A stretch of DNA of 64,000 nt, taken from NCBI RefSeq assembly GCF_022259695.1, contig NZ_CP092099.1, forward strand, positions 1,348,471 to 1,412,470, given 5' to 3'. Positions 45,343-53,927 of the stretch are shown here, piece after piece. A program made the translations under genes and the position numbers. The stretch comes from Flaviramulus sp. BrNp1-15. Its GTDB lineage: Bacteria > Bacteroidota > Bacteroidia > Flavobacteriales > Flavobacteriaceae. A model generated the notes under the pieces. It was given only the letters and a program-made list of their open reading frames with translations. It had not been told where the DNA came from and made no database searches. Each line of letters starts with the position of its first letter. Within the stretch, counting starts at the first letter, position 1.

Positions 45343-47547
45343 ATGTTGATAGTTAAAAGTGAATTACATGCTGCACTAAAAAAGTATTTTGGATTTAACA
45401 AATTCAAAGGTCTTCAAGAAGATGTTGTTGAAAGTATTTTATCAGGTAATCATACATTTGTAATCATGCCAACAGGAGGCGGAAAGTCTCTTTGTTACCA
45501 ATTGCCTGCTTTAATGCAAGAAGGTACAGCTATAGTAGTGTCTCCATTAATAGCTTTAATGAAAAATCAGGTAGATGCCATTAGAGGTGTTTCAAATGAA
45601 GAAGGTATAGCACATGTGCTTAATTCTTCATTAAATAAAACCGAAGTAAAGCGAGTTAAAGAAGATATAGTAAATGGTGTTACCAAATTACTTTATGTTG
45701 CTCCAGAGTCTTTGACTAAAGAAGAAAATGTAGAGTTTTTAAGATCGGTTAAAATATCTTTCATGGCGATTGATGAAGCACACTGTATAAGTGAATGGGG
45801 GCATGATTTTAGACCAGAATACAGAAATTTAAGAAGTATTATTGGTAGAATAGGAGATAATATTCCCATAATTGGTTTAACCGCTACAGCTACGCCTAAA
45901 GTACAAGAAGATATTATAAAAAATCTTGGTATTACTGGGGCAAATACTTTTAAAGCGTCTTTTAATAGACATAATTTATATTATGAAGTACGCCCAAAAA
46001 CAAAAAATGTAGATGCTGATATTATTCGTTTTATTAAACAAAATGAAGGAAAATCTGGTATTGTTTATTGTTTAAGCAGAAAGCGTGTTGAAGAATTGGC
46101 ACAAGTGCTTCAAGTTAACGGTATAAATGCAGTGCCTTATCATGCTGGTTTAGATGCAAAGACAAGATCGAGTCATCAGGATAAATTTCTTATGGAAGAT
46201 GTAGATGTTGTTGTTGCAACTATTGCATTTGGTATGGGAATAGATAAACCCGATGTACGCTTTGTAATTCATCATGATATTCCAAAAAGTATTGAAAGTT
46301 ATTACCAAGAAACAGGAAGAGCTGGACGCGATGGAGGAGAAGGACATTGTTTAGCATATTATGCCTATAAGGATATAGAAAAGCTGGAAAAATTCATGTC
46401 TGGAAAACCCGTAGCAGAACAAGAAATTGGGCATGCCTTATTACAGGAAGTAGTGGCTTTTGCCGAAACTTCCATATCCAGAAGAAAGTTTATTTTGCAT
46501 TATTTTGGTGAAGAATTTGATAATAAAACAGGCGAAGGAGGCGATATGGATGATAACGTAAGGCATCCTAAGAAGAAACATGAAGCCAAAGATGATGTTG
46601 TAGTTCTATTAGAAACTATTGAAAATACAAACGAAAAGTATAAGTCTAAAGATTTAGTTAATGTTATAACAGGTAAAGAAAATGCATTAATAAATTCCCA
46701 TAAAACCAACGAGCAGCCATTCTTCGGAAAAGGAAAAGACAAAGACAAAAAGTATTGGATGGCCTTATTAAGACAGGTATTGGTTGTTGGCTACCTTAAA
46801 AAAGATATTGAAACTTATGGAGTTATAAAACTAACTGAATCAGGCAAAACTTTTATAAAAAAACCTGAATCTTTTATGATGACCGAAGACCATGTGTTTG
46901 AAGGAGAACAAGAAGATGGAACTATTGTTACTGCAGCAAAAGGTGGAGGAGCAGTTGCAGATGAAGTCTTAATGGGCATGCTAAAGGATTTACGTAAAAA
47001 GAATGCAAAAAAATTAGGAGTTCCACCATTTGTTATTTTTCAAGATCCTTCTTTAGAAGATATGGCGTTAAAATATCCTATAACGTTAGCAGAACTTAGT
47101 AATGTTCATGGTGTAGGCGATGGAAAAGCGAAAAAATATGGAAAAGACTTTGTTGAACTAATTGCTAAATACGTTGATGAAAATGATATTATTCGTCCAG
47201 ACGATTTAGTTGTAAAATCAACTGGTAGTAATTCTGCAAACAAACTATACATCATTCAAAATATTGATAGAAAATTACCATTAGACGATATAGCATCTTC
47301 AAAAGGTATGTCTATGGAAGAGTTTATAAAAGAAATGGAAGCCATAGTTTACTCTGGAACTAAATTAAATATAGATTATTGGATTCATGATATTTTAGAT
47401 GAAGATCAGCAAGAAGAAATTCATGATTATTTCATGGAATCTGAATCTGATAGTATTTCTGCTGCTATAGAAGAGTTTGATGGCGATTATGATGATGAAG
47501 AATTGCGTTTATATCGCATAAAATTTATTAGTGAAGTTGCCAATTAA
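45343..47547 (+). CDS. recQ: ATP-dependent DNA helicase RecQ (without zinc-binding cysteines)
   Basis: A 734-residue SF2 helicase with FKGLQEDVVESIL (Q motif), MPTGGGKSLCYQLPAL, IDEAHCISEWGHDFRPEY, ATIAFGMGIDKPDVRFVIHHD and SYYQETGRAGRDG. The RecQ-Ct part reads SRRKFILHYFGEEFD followed by GEGGDMDDN, where Escherichia coli RecQ has CGNCDIC. None of the four zinc cysteines is present. An HRDC-like segment (residues about 555-625) is followed by a 100-residue acidic tail. This form seems usual in Bacteroidota. Confidence 0.94.
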   Translation: MLIVKSELHAALKKYFGFNKFKGLQEDVVESILSGNHTFVIMPTGGGKSLCYQLPALMQEGTAIVVSPLIALMKNQVDAIRGVSNEEGIAHVLNSSLNKTEVKRVKEDIVNGVTKLLYVAPESLTKEENVEFLRSVKISFMAIDEAHCISEWGHDFRPEYRNLRSIIGRIGDNIPIIGLTATATPKVQEDIIKNLGITGANTFKASFNRHNLYYEVRPKTKNVDADIIRFIKQNEGKSGIVYCLSRKRVEELAQVLQVNGINAVPYHAGLDAKTRSSHQDKFLMEDVDVVVATIAFGMGIDKPDVRFVIHHDIPKSIESYYQETGRAGRDGGEGHCLAYYAYKDIEKLEKFMSGKPVAEQEIGHALLQEVVAFAETSISRRKFILHYFGEEFDNKTGEGGDMDDNVRHPKKKHEAKDDVVVLLETIENTNEKYKSKDLVNVITGKENALINSHKTNEQPFFGKGKDKDKKYWMALLRQVLVVGYLKKDIETYGVIKLTESGKTFIKKPESFMMTEDHVFEGEQEDGTIVTAAKGGGAVADEVLMGMLKDLRKKNAKKLGVPPFVIFQDPSLEDMALKYPITLAELSNVHGVGDGKAKKYGKDFVELIAKYVDENDIIRPDDLVVKSTGSNSANKLYIIQNIDRKLPLDDIASSKGMSMEEFIKEMEAIVYSGTKLNIDYWIHDILDEDQQEEIHDYFMESESDSISAAIEEFDGDYDDEELRLYRIKFISEVAN

Positions 47548-47598
47548 ATTTTCTTAAAACAATCTAGCTTCAAGCTTCCGTCTTCAAGCTTCATTGCT

Positions 47599-47606
47599 TA
47601 TCTTTG
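47599..47606 (+). promoter_or_regulatory. Candidate -7 box (TATCTTTG) for the cyclophilin-FKBP gene
   Basis: Exact match to TAnnTTTG, 22 bp before the start codon. No clear -33 box is seen. An 11-bp direct repeat CTTCAAGCTTC lies just upstream at 47568 and 47582. Confidence 0.6.
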
Positions 47607-47628
47607 CACTTTCTTAAAAATTAGAACA

Positions 47629-48561
47629 ATGCAAGACGGTTTATACGCAAAATTTAATACTACAAAAGGAGAAATTCTTGTTGCTTTAGAGTACAAAAAA
47701 ACACCTGGAACGGTTGGTAACTTTGTAGCTTTAGCAGAAGGAAATTTAGAAAACAAAGTAAAACCACAAGGTACACCTTATTATAATGGTTTAAAATTTC
47801 ACAGAGTTATTCCAGATTTTATGATTCAAGGTGGTTGTCCTCAAGGATCAGGTTCAGGAAATCCTGGTTACCAATTTGATGATGAATTTCACCCAGATTT
47901 AAAACACGATGGCCCGGGAGTTTTATCTATGGCAAATGCAGGTCCTGGAACAAATGGAAGTCAGTTTTTTATAACTCATATTGAAACAGCTTGGTTAGAT
48001 AATAAGCACACTGTTTTTGGTAAAGTTGAACATGGTCAAGAAGTTGTAGATGCTATCGAGCAAGGTGATACGATTGAAAGTATAGAAATTTTACGTGTTG
48101 GTGCAGATGCAGAAGCTTATAATGCTGTTGAAGCTTTTAGAACTTTTGAAGGTTCAAGAGAAAAAAGATTAGCTGAAGCTAAAGCCGCTGCTGAAGCTGA
48201 GTTAGATAAACTAGCTGCTGGATTTAAAAAAACAGAAAGTGGTTTGCGTTACCAAATTATTCAAGAAGGTAATGGCGCAAAAGCAGAAAAGGGTAAAACA
48301 GTATCTGTGCATTACAAAGGACAATTGTCAGACGGAACTGTTTTTGATTCTTCATATAAACGTAACGCACCAATTGATTTTCCTTTAGGAATGGGACAAG
48401 TAATTTCTGGATGGGATGAAGGTATTCAATTATTAAAAATTGGAGATAAAGCACGTTTTGTTATACCTAGCCATTTAGGTTATGGAAGTAGAGGTGCAGG
48501 AGGTGTAATTCCACCAGATGCTACTTTAGTGTTTGATGTAGAGTTGATGGATGTAAAATAA
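47629..48561 (+). CDS. Dual-family immunophilin: cyclophilin domain fused to FKBP domain
   Basis: A 310-residue peptidyl-prolyl isomerase. Residues 1 to about 165 are a cyclophilin (GLKFHRVIPDFMIQGG, NAGPGTNGSQFFIT, HTVFGKVEHGQEVVDAI). A charged helical linker of about 30 residues follows. Residues about 200-310 are an FKBP (VHYKGQLSDGTVFDSSY, GQVISGWDEGIQLLKIGDKARFVIPSHLGYG). Both active sites look intact. Such fusions are known in Flavobacterium and some protozoa. No signal peptide is present, so it is a cytoplasmic folding enzyme. Confidence 0.94.
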   Translation: MQDGLYAKFNTTKGEILVALEYKKTPGTVGNFVALAEGNLENKVKPQGTPYYNGLKFHRVIPDFMIQGGCPQGSGSGNPGYQFDDEFHPDLKHDGPGVLSMANAGPGTNGSQFFITHIETAWLDNKHTVFGKVEHGQEVVDAIEQGDTIESIEILRVGADAEAYNAVEAFRTFEGSREKRLAEAKAAAEAELDKLAAGFKKTESGLRYQIIQEGNGAKAEKGKTVSVHYKGQLSDGTVFDSSYKRNAPIDFPLGMGQVISGWDEGIQLLKIGDKARFVIPSHLGYGSRGAGGVIPPDATLVFDVELMDVK

Positions 48562-48607
48562 GTACAGCATATCATACTTATATAAGTAACAAATTTTTAA
48601 AAAAATC

Positions 48608-48636
48608 GTCTCATTTATAATGAGACTTTTTTTTTT
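48608..48636 (+). terminator. Rho-independent terminator after the immunophilin gene
   Basis: GTCTCAT and ATGAGAC form a 7-bp stem with a TTATA loop (48608-48626), followed by ten T residues. Confidence 0.9.
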
Positions 48637-48671
48637 GCTCATATTTTTATCATAAAACTAATCAAACCAAA

Positions 48672-49376
48672 ATGAAAACTAAAGCCATATTATTCTCTTT
48701 GTTTTTTATAGTGATTCTTTCAAGTTGTTCTAAAAATATAGATTATTCAGAAGAATATATAGAGCAAACATCTGGACGGTATTTATATAATCATGATGAG
48801 GTTATTGATGTATATTACAAAGACAAAACATTATTTTTAAAATGGAAAGGCGCAGAAAAAATTAAACCTGTTATTATAGATGATAGCATTTTTTTTGTAC
48901 CAGATATGTACACGAAACTTCATTTTGTTCAGCATCCAAAAACAAAAAAAAGGTATTTGTCTAAAATTTCTAAAGAAGACGAAAATTTAATTAGTTATGA
49001 TTATTTAAAAGTTAGTGATTCTTTTAAAACCCCAAGAATGTACCTTAAAAATAAAGAATACAAAAAAGCCTTAGCAGGGTATTTAGAAATTAAAAAACAA
49101 GATTCTACAAGTGTTTTAATTGAAGAGCGATTGGTAAATAGTATGGGGTATGATTTACTTCGTGAAAACAAAGCTGAAAGAGCAATAGAAGTATTTAAAA
49201 TAAATGTTGCATTATATCCTGAAAGTAGTAATGTATATGATAGTTTAGCTGAAGCGTATTTGAAAAACGGTGATAGCTTACAAGCTTATATAAATTATAA
49301 TAAATCTTATGAAATGAACAGTGATAATAAGCGAGCCAAAAAATATGTTGATACTTATTCTAAAAAGCATAACTAA
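48672..49376 (+). CDS. TPR-containing lipoprotein of unknown function
   Basis: A 234-residue protein with a lipoprotein signal (KAILFSLFFIVILSSC; the cysteine at residue 19 would be lipidated). The middle 80 residues form a small beta-rich domain (DVYYKDKTLFLKWKG). The last 100 residues have two or more tetratricopeptide-like repeats (KEYKKALAGYLEIKKQDS and YDSLAEAYLKNGDSLQAYINYNKSYEMN). It is probably anchored in the periplasmic or outer membrane. It stands alone between two terminators. Confidence 0.85.
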   Translation: MKTKAILFSLFFIVILSSCSKNIDYSEEYIEQTSGRYLYNHDEVIDVYYKDKTLFLKWKGAEKIKPVIIDDSIFFVPDMYTKLHFVQHPKTKKRYLSKISKEDENLISYDYLKVSDSFKTPRMYLKNKEYKKALAGYLEIKKQDSTSVLIEERLVNSMGYDLLRENKAERAIEVFKINVALYPESSNVYDSLAEAYLKNGDSLQAYINYNKSYEMNSDNKRAKKYVDTYSKKHN

Positions 49377-49398
49377 AAGCATGTTTAATATTTCTTAC

Positions 49399-49424
49399 AA
49401 CCACTTCGATTGAAGTAGTTTTTT
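49399..49424 (+). terminator. Rho-independent terminator after the TPR lipoprotein gene
   Basis: AACCACTTC pairs with GAAGTAGTT (one mismatch) around GATT, followed by T6. Confidence 0.75.
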
Positions 49425-49498
49425 AACGCGAAAAATTAAACTCATCTTATTATTCATCTAGTTTAACGAAAATATTTTATGCATGCATAATAAAGAAA

Positions 49499-49506
49499 TA
49501 TTTTTG
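49499..49506 (+). promoter_or_regulatory. Candidate -7 box (TATTTTTG) immediately before the 49511 start
   Basis: Exact TAnnTTTG match; its last base lies 5 nt before the ATG, so transcription would begin at or next to the start codon. Confidence 0.55.
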
Positions 49507-49510
49507 TGGC

Positions 49511-49933
49511 ATGATTAGCATTAAAGAGACAGATTTGTATAGTGAAGTATTAAAAGAATTTAATTATTCTTTTGGTGATGTGTTTGTTTTTGAGGGGTTT
49601 GTCGTTTCAGAAATTAAACGTGGAAAAACTTTAAATTGGGATGACCATGCCAAATTAATAGTGAAAGATGTTACAACTTATCTAAATACAAATGGAGAAG
49701 ATATTATCTACATAACTAACAGAATTCATTCTTATTCTGTAGTAGCTACAGATTGGTTAAAATTCTTTAAGCATAGTTATTCTTTAAAAGCTTATTGCGT
49801 AGTTTCAGAAAACAAAGGAGGCGTTTTAAATTTAATGATTGAAAAGCTATTCTTTAAAAACAAAATAAAGCATTTTGAAAACCTGTATGCTGCAGTAAAT
49901 TATGTAAAAATAGGGTTGGTAGAAGTTGCTTGA
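49511..49933 (+). CDS. Conserved-type hypothetical protein, 140 residues
   Basis: A soluble protein without signal peptide or membrane helix. Alternating strands and helices (GDVFVFEGFVVSEI, HAKLIVKDVTTYL, IIYITNRIHSYSV, AYCVVSENKGGVLNLMIEKLFF, FENLYAAVNYV) resemble a small SpoIIAA/STAS-like fold. I cannot name a family. The ATG at 49511 is close behind a strong promoter box. The next gene has its own box inside the gap, so the two are probably separate units. Confidence 0.75.
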   Translation: MISIKETDLYSEVLKEFNYSFGDVFVFEGFVVSEIKRGKTLNWDDHAKLIVKDVTTYLNTNGEDIIYITNRIHSYSVVATDWLKFFKHSYSLKAYCVVSENKGGVLNLMIEKLFFKNKIKHFENLYAAVNYVKIGLVEVA

Positions 49934-49941
49934 CAATTCTT

Positions 49942-49949
49942 TATATTTG
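49942..49949 (+). promoter_or_regulatory. Candidate -7 box (TATATTTG) immediately before the 49955 start
   Basis: Exact TAnnTTTG match, ending 6 nt before the ATG at 49955; the transcript could be leaderless. Confidence 0.55.
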
Positions 49950-49954
49950 TTCTT

Positions 49955-50500
49955 ATGACAGGACAAGAGCTACAAAATTTAAAATATCCTATCGGGCAAT
50001 TTAATTGTCCAACAAATATTTCAAAACAACATATTGAAAATTGGATTTCTATTTTAGAGGAATTTCCTAATAGATTAGAAAACCTAGTTAAAGATTTAAC
50101 AGATAAACAACTTGACACACCTTACAGACCAGAAGGTTGGACTGTGAGACAGGTTGTTCATCATCTTTCAGATAGTCATCATCATAGTTATACACGTTTT
50201 AAATGGAGTTTAACTGAAGATAAACCCATTATAAAAGCTTATTTTGAGGAAAGGTGGGCAGAACTTATTGATGCTAAAACAGCTCCTATTAAAATGTCTT
50301 TACAGCATTTAAGAGCAATTCACACGAAGTTAACCTATTTACTTAAAACATTGAATGATGACGATTTAAACAAATGTTTCATTCATCCAGAAACTAATAG
50401 TGAAGTTCCTTTAAAAAAGAATATTGGCATTTATGCATGGCATAGCAACCATCATTATGTACATATCGAGAATTTATTGAAACGAGAAAATTGGTTATAG
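49955..50500 (+). CDS. YfiT/BstA-type DinB-superfamily protein (putative metal-dependent hydrolase)
   Basis: A 181-residue four-helix-bundle protein with EGWTVRQVVHHLSDSHHHSYTRF in the middle and YAWHSNHHYVHI near the end. The histidines would hold the metal. The opening LKYPIGQFNCP and the whole length match YfiT of Bacillus, called a putative metal-dependent hydrolase and related to bacillithiol transferases. The true substrate here is unknown. It is followed after 9 bp by a GNAT acetyltransferase gene. Confidence 0.9.
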   Translation: MTGQELQNLKYPIGQFNCPTNISKQHIENWISILEEFPNRLENLVKDLTDKQLDTPYRPEGWTVRQVVHHLSDSHHHSYTRFKWSLTEDKPIIKAYFEERWAELIDAKTAPIKMSLQHLRAIHTKLTYLLKTLNDDDLNKCFIHPETNSEVPLKKNIGIYAWHSNHHYVHIENLLKRENWL

Positions 50501-50509
50501 AATTTAACT

Positions 50510-50992
50510 ATGATTAGGAAAGTACAACCTGAAGACGCACAAGAAATAGTTGATATTTATAACTATTATGTGAAGAATACCATAGTTACCTTTGATAATA
50601 TTCCTTTTACAACAGAAGCTTTTAAAACTAAAATAGAAACTGTTTCTAAATCGTTTCCATTTATTGTTTTTGAAGAAAATAATAAAATTTTAGGTTATGC
50701 TTATGCCAATAAATGGAGAGAGAAACCAGCATATAAAAATACTGTTGAATCAACGGTTTATTTGCATTACGAAGCTCAAGGTAAACAAATTGGCACAAAG
50801 TTGTATGCTGAACTTTTAGCCCAATTAAAAAAAGAAAACTACCATGTTATTGTTGGTGGTTTAACTCTACCAAACGAAGCCAGTGTAAAACTGCATGAAA
50901 AATTTGGGTTTAAGCAAGTAGCACATTTTAAAGAAGTAGGCTATAAGTTCAATAAATGGTTAGATGTTGGCTTTTGGCAGTTGACTTTATAA
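50510..50992 (+). CDS. GNAT-family N-acetyltransferase (phosphinothricin acetyltransferase-like)
   Basis: A 160-residue protein with IRKVQPEDAQEIVDIYNYYVKNT, YAYANKWREKPAYKNTVESTVYLH and the acetyl-CoA loop EAQGKQIGTKLYAELLAQL. The opening and the KWREKPAY region match the Pat/YncA subgroup, which acetylates small amines such as phosphinothricin or methionine derivatives. The real substrate is unknown. Its stop abuts the stop of the convergent thioredoxin-like gene. Confidence 0.9.
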   Translation: MIRKVQPEDAQEIVDIYNYYVKNTIVTFDNIPFTTEAFKTKIETVSKSFPFIVFEENNKILGYAYANKWREKPAYKNTVESTVYLHYEAQGKQIGTKLYAELLAQLKKENYHVIVGGLTLPNEASVKLHEKFGFKQVAHFKEVGYKFNKWLDVGFWQLTL

Positions 50993-51550
50993 TTATTTCT
51001 TCCATTTAATATTGCAACCAATACTTGGTTTTTGTGATTCTAAATTTTCTTTGTTTTCAAGTAAACAATCCAGAGCATGTTTTAAATCTTTTCCGGTAAC
51101 AGGAATTCCATTTCCGGGTCTGGAATCATCCAATTGTCCTCTGTATATCAAGTTTAAACTTTTATCAAACACGTACAAATCTGGTGTGCAAGCTGCATCG
51201 TAAACTTTGGCTATATCTTGTGTTTCGTCATATAAATACGGGAACGGATAGTTGTTTTCCTCAGCATGAATCATCATTTTATCAGGACCATCTTGTGGAT
51301 AGTTTTCAACATCGTTACTAGAAATAGCAATAAAACCAATACCTTTTTCCGCGTAAGTGTTAGCAATAGTTACAAGTACTTTATTTATATGAATAACAAA
51401 CGGGCAATGGTTGCATAAAAACATAATAACGGTGCCTTCATTACCTTTTCCTTCTTGAAGAGACAATTTTTTTTGAGATACAGTATCAAATAGATTAAAA
51501 TCTGGTGCTTGTGTCCCCAAAGGAATCATGTTTGATGGAGTATTCGCCAT
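50993..51550 (-). CDS. Thioredoxin-fold protein (AhpC/TSA-Redoxin type)
   Basis: A 185-residue protein with PLGTQAPDFNLFDTVSQKKLSL, VIMFLCNHCPFVIHI (CxxC as CNHC), FIAISSNDVENYPQDGP and AACTPDLYVFDKSLNLIYRGQLDDSRPG. This is the common cytosolic thioredoxin-family protein of AhpC/TSA type with a CNHCP active site. It lacks a signal peptide, so a cytoplasmic redox role is likely. It diverges from the tRNA-binding protein gene (47 bp apart). Confidence 0.9.
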   Translation of the reverse strand: MANTPSNMIPLGTQAPDFNLFDTVSQKKLSLQEGKGNEGTVIMFLCNHCPFVIHINKVLVTIANTYAEKGIGFIAISSNDVENYPQDGPDKMMIHAEENNYPFPYLYDETQDIAKVYDAACTPDLYVFDKSLNLIYRGQLDDSRPGNGIPVTGKDLKHALDCLLENKENLESQKPSIGCNIKWKK

Positions 51551-51597
51551 AATTATAAGTTTTACTCAAAGTTCGTTATTATTTGTATTTTTAAAAA

Positions 51598-51933
51598 ATG
51601 AATAAGACAATAACTTTTGAAGATTTCACTAAAGTTGATTTAAGAGTAGGTACTATTATTGAAGTTAACGATTTTCCAGAAGCACGAAAACCAGCATATC
51701 AACTAACCATTGATTTTGGTGATTTAGGAATAAAAAAATCTTCTGCTCAAATAACAACGCTATATAATAAAGAGGATTTATTGCATAGGCAAATTGTTGC
51801 TGTTATAAATTTTCCGAAAAAGCAAATTGCTAAATTTATGAGTGAATGTCTGGTTTTAGGTGCTGTTAATGGTAAAGATGTTATTTTACTAAACCCAGAA
51901 CACAAAGTAAAAAATGGTAGCGTTGTCGCTTAA
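51598..51933 (+). CDS. csaA: tRNA-binding / export-chaperone-like protein CsaA
   Basis: A 111-residue OB-fold protein with FTKVDLRVGTIIEVNDFPEARKPAYQLTIDFG, KKSSAQITTLY and QIVAVINFPKKQIAKFMSECLVLGAV. This is the EMAP-like tRNA-binding fold of CsaA, described as a chaperone with tRNA-binding structure. It is first in a plus-strand group with the symporter (3 bp gap) and the acyltransferase. Confidence 0.92.
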   Translation: MNKTITFEDFTKVDLRVGTIIEVNDFPEARKPAYQLTIDFGDLGIKKSSAQITTLYNKEDLLHRQIVAVINFPKKQIAKFMSECLVLGAVNGKDVILLNPEHKVKNGSVVA

Positions 51934-51936
51934 AAT

Positions 51937-52845
51937 ATGCAGGAGTTAGATCAAGTAAAAATACATTTTGACAGTAACGGATTATGGGTTTTAAACATAG
52001 CACTTGCAGTTGTTATGTTTGGAGTTGCTTTAGGTATAAAAGTTGACGATTTTAAGCAGTTACTTAAAACACCTAAATTACTGTTTGTTGGAATTTTTTC
52101 TCAGTTTATTTTGTTGCCTCTTTTAACGTTCCTTTTTGTAATTATTATTAAGCCACAGCCAAGTATTGCTTTAGGAATGATAATGGTTGCAGCTTGTCCT
52201 GGTGGAAATATCTCTAACTTTATGACGCATTTGGCAAAAGGAAATACTGCCTTATCAGTAAGTTTAACAGCATTTGCTACGCTAATAGCTATTTTTATGA
52301 CACCTTTTAACTTTCAGTTTTACGGAAGTTTATATCAACCTACAGCTTTAATATTAAAAGATGTAGCATTAAATCCTTTTCAGTTAATAAAAATCGTGCT
52401 TTTAATTCTAGGTATTCCGCTGGTATTGGGGATGTTTTTTAGATATAAAAATGAGAAACTAGCTAGTAAATTATCAAAAATTTTAAAACCATTTTCAATA
52501 ATAGTTTTTGCCTTAATTGTAATAATAGCCTTTTCAAATAATATTGATGTTTTTAATAATTATATTGACCATGTTTTGCTTTTAGGTATTTCGCATAACC
52601 TATTGGCTATCTTTTCAGGTTTTATGGTGGCAAAGTTATTTAGATTGTCATTTATAAATCAAAAAACATTAGCTATAGAAACGGGAATACAAAATTCTGG
52701 TTTAGGTTTATTGTTGATTTTTACATTTTTTAAGGGCATGGGTGGAATGGCTATTTTAGCAGCTTTTTGGGGAATTTGGCATATTCTATCTGGTTTAACA
52801 ATGGCATTTTATTGGTCTGGTAAAACTTCAAAAAATAAGTATTGA
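51937..52845 (+). CDS. Bile acid:sodium symporter family protein
   Basis: A 302-residue membrane protein with about nine helices. It carries the family motifs MIMVAACPGGNISNFMTHLAKGNTALSVSLTAFATLIA (crossover region) and AIETGIQNSGLGLLLIFTFF. ASBT-like proteins couple sodium to uptake of organic anions; the substrate is not known here. It follows csaA after 3 bp and overlaps the next start by 4 bp. Confidence 0.92.
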   Translation: MQELDQVKIHFDSNGLWVLNIALAVVMFGVALGIKVDDFKQLLKTPKLLFVGIFSQFILLPLLTFLFVIIIKPQPSIALGMIMVAACPGGNISNFMTHLAKGNTALSVSLTAFATLIAIFMTPFNFQFYGSLYQPTALILKDVALNPFQLIKIVLLILGIPLVLGMFFRYKNEKLASKLSKILKPFSIIVFALIVIIAFSNNIDVFNNYIDHVLLLGISHNLLAIFSGFMVAKLFRLSFINQKTLAIETGIQNSGLGLLLIFTFFKGMGGMAILAAFWGIWHILSGLTMAFYWSGKTSKNKY

Positions 52846-53873
52846 AAAATATCTGGTTATACAGTGTACGTAGCTATTTAAAGCTTGGGATGTTTTTTTA
52901 TTTTAAAAGAATAGATATCCATAGCATTGAAAATGTTCCAAAGAACAAGCCTGTTTTGTTTTTGGCTAATCACCAAAATGCATTGCTAGACGCCCTTATA
53001 ATTGCAGTCTATAATAAACGTTTTTTATATTTCTTAACTCGTGCAGGAGTCTTTAAAAGCTCAATAGTTGGTAAGGTTTTAAAAAGTTTACAAATGCTAC
53101 CTGTATATCGCATTAGAGATGGATGGAATAACTTATCAAACAACGGAGCCATTTTTAATACATGTGCCAAATTGTTTAGTAAAAATGAAACTGTGGTTAT
53201 ATTCCCTGAAGGAAATCATAATTTAAAACGTACGGTAAGACCATTAAGTAAAGGATTTACAAGAATTATTTTTGAAACTTTCGAGAAATACCCTGAAACA
53301 GATTTACAACTAATTCCTGTAGGTTTAAATTTTAAAAATGCAGAAAAATTTCCTGATAGTGTAGCGTTGTTTTATGGAAAACCATTGCAAGCAAAAGATT
53401 TTATTTTAGAAAACAAAAATGAATCTGTTTTAAAATTAAGAGAAAAAGTACATGAAGAAATATCAAAACTTACAACACATATTCCTTCTGAAAGTTATGA
53501 AGAAACACTAAAAAGACTTAATGATTTAAATGTTGATTTTTTAAAACCTAATAGCGTTAATAAAACTATATCTAGCAACTTTAAATTTCATGAAAACTTT
53601 AAGAAAAGCTCTTTCTCGGTTTTAAAACCATTTTTTAAAACTCTTTTAATACTGTTGCTAATAGTGCCATATGTTATATGGAAGCTTTTAGTGAAACCAA
53701 AAATTAAAGAAGTAGAATTTATATCTACTTTTAGATTTGCTATTTCAATAACTTTAGTTCCTGTTTGGGTTTTAATTATGATGTTTGTTTTAGTCTCAAG
53801 TTTCTCTTTGGCTATAGCTTCTACATACTTAGTACTAGTTTTATGTATAGCTTTAATTACAGTAAAAACATAA
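52842..53873 (+). CDS. PlsC-type 1-acyl-glycerol-3-phosphate acyltransferase family protein
   Basis: A 343-residue protein. The NHx4D motif appears as LANHQNALLDAL near residue 45 and the FPEG motif as VIFPEGNHNLKRTV near 125. An about 100-residue linker leads to two hydrophobic C-terminal helices, which plain PlsC enzymes lack. It should acylate a lysophospholipid or similar lipid at the inner membrane. The start is TTG at 52842, overlapping the symporter stop (TTGA). Confidence 0.88.
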   Translation: MKNIWLYSVRSYLKLGMFFYFKRIDIHSIENVPKNKPVLFLANHQNALLDALIIAVYNKRFLYFLTRAGVFKSSIVGKVLKSLQMLPVYRIRDGWNNLSNNGAIFNTCAKLFSKNETVVIFPEGNHNLKRTVRPLSKGFTRIIFETFEKYPETDLQLIPVGLNFKNAEKFPDSVALFYGKPLQAKDFILENKNESVLKLREKVHEEISKLTTHIPSESYEETLKRLNDLNVDFLKPNSVNKTISSNFKFHENFKKSSFSVLKPFFKTLLILLLIVPYVIWKLLVKPKIKEVEFISTFRFAISITLVPVWVLIMMFVLVSSFSLAIASTYLVLVLCIALITVKT

Positions 53874-53874
53874 A

Positions 53875-53905
53875 AAAATCCGCTACATAAAATGTAACGG
53901 ATTTT
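53875..53905. terminator. Bidirectional terminator between the acyltransferase and DUF3276 genes
   Basis: AAAATCCG and TACAT pair with ATGTA and CGGATTTT with one mismatch; A-rich and T-rich flanks serve both strands. Confidence 0.8.
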
Positions 53906-53927
53906 AATTTATATGGTTTGAAAATAA

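Noticed and set aside
47568-47592. Two copies of CTTCAAGCTTC as an operator
   Set aside because: Only two short copies, not palindromic as a pair, and found once in the window; it was noted with the promoter but not called as a site.
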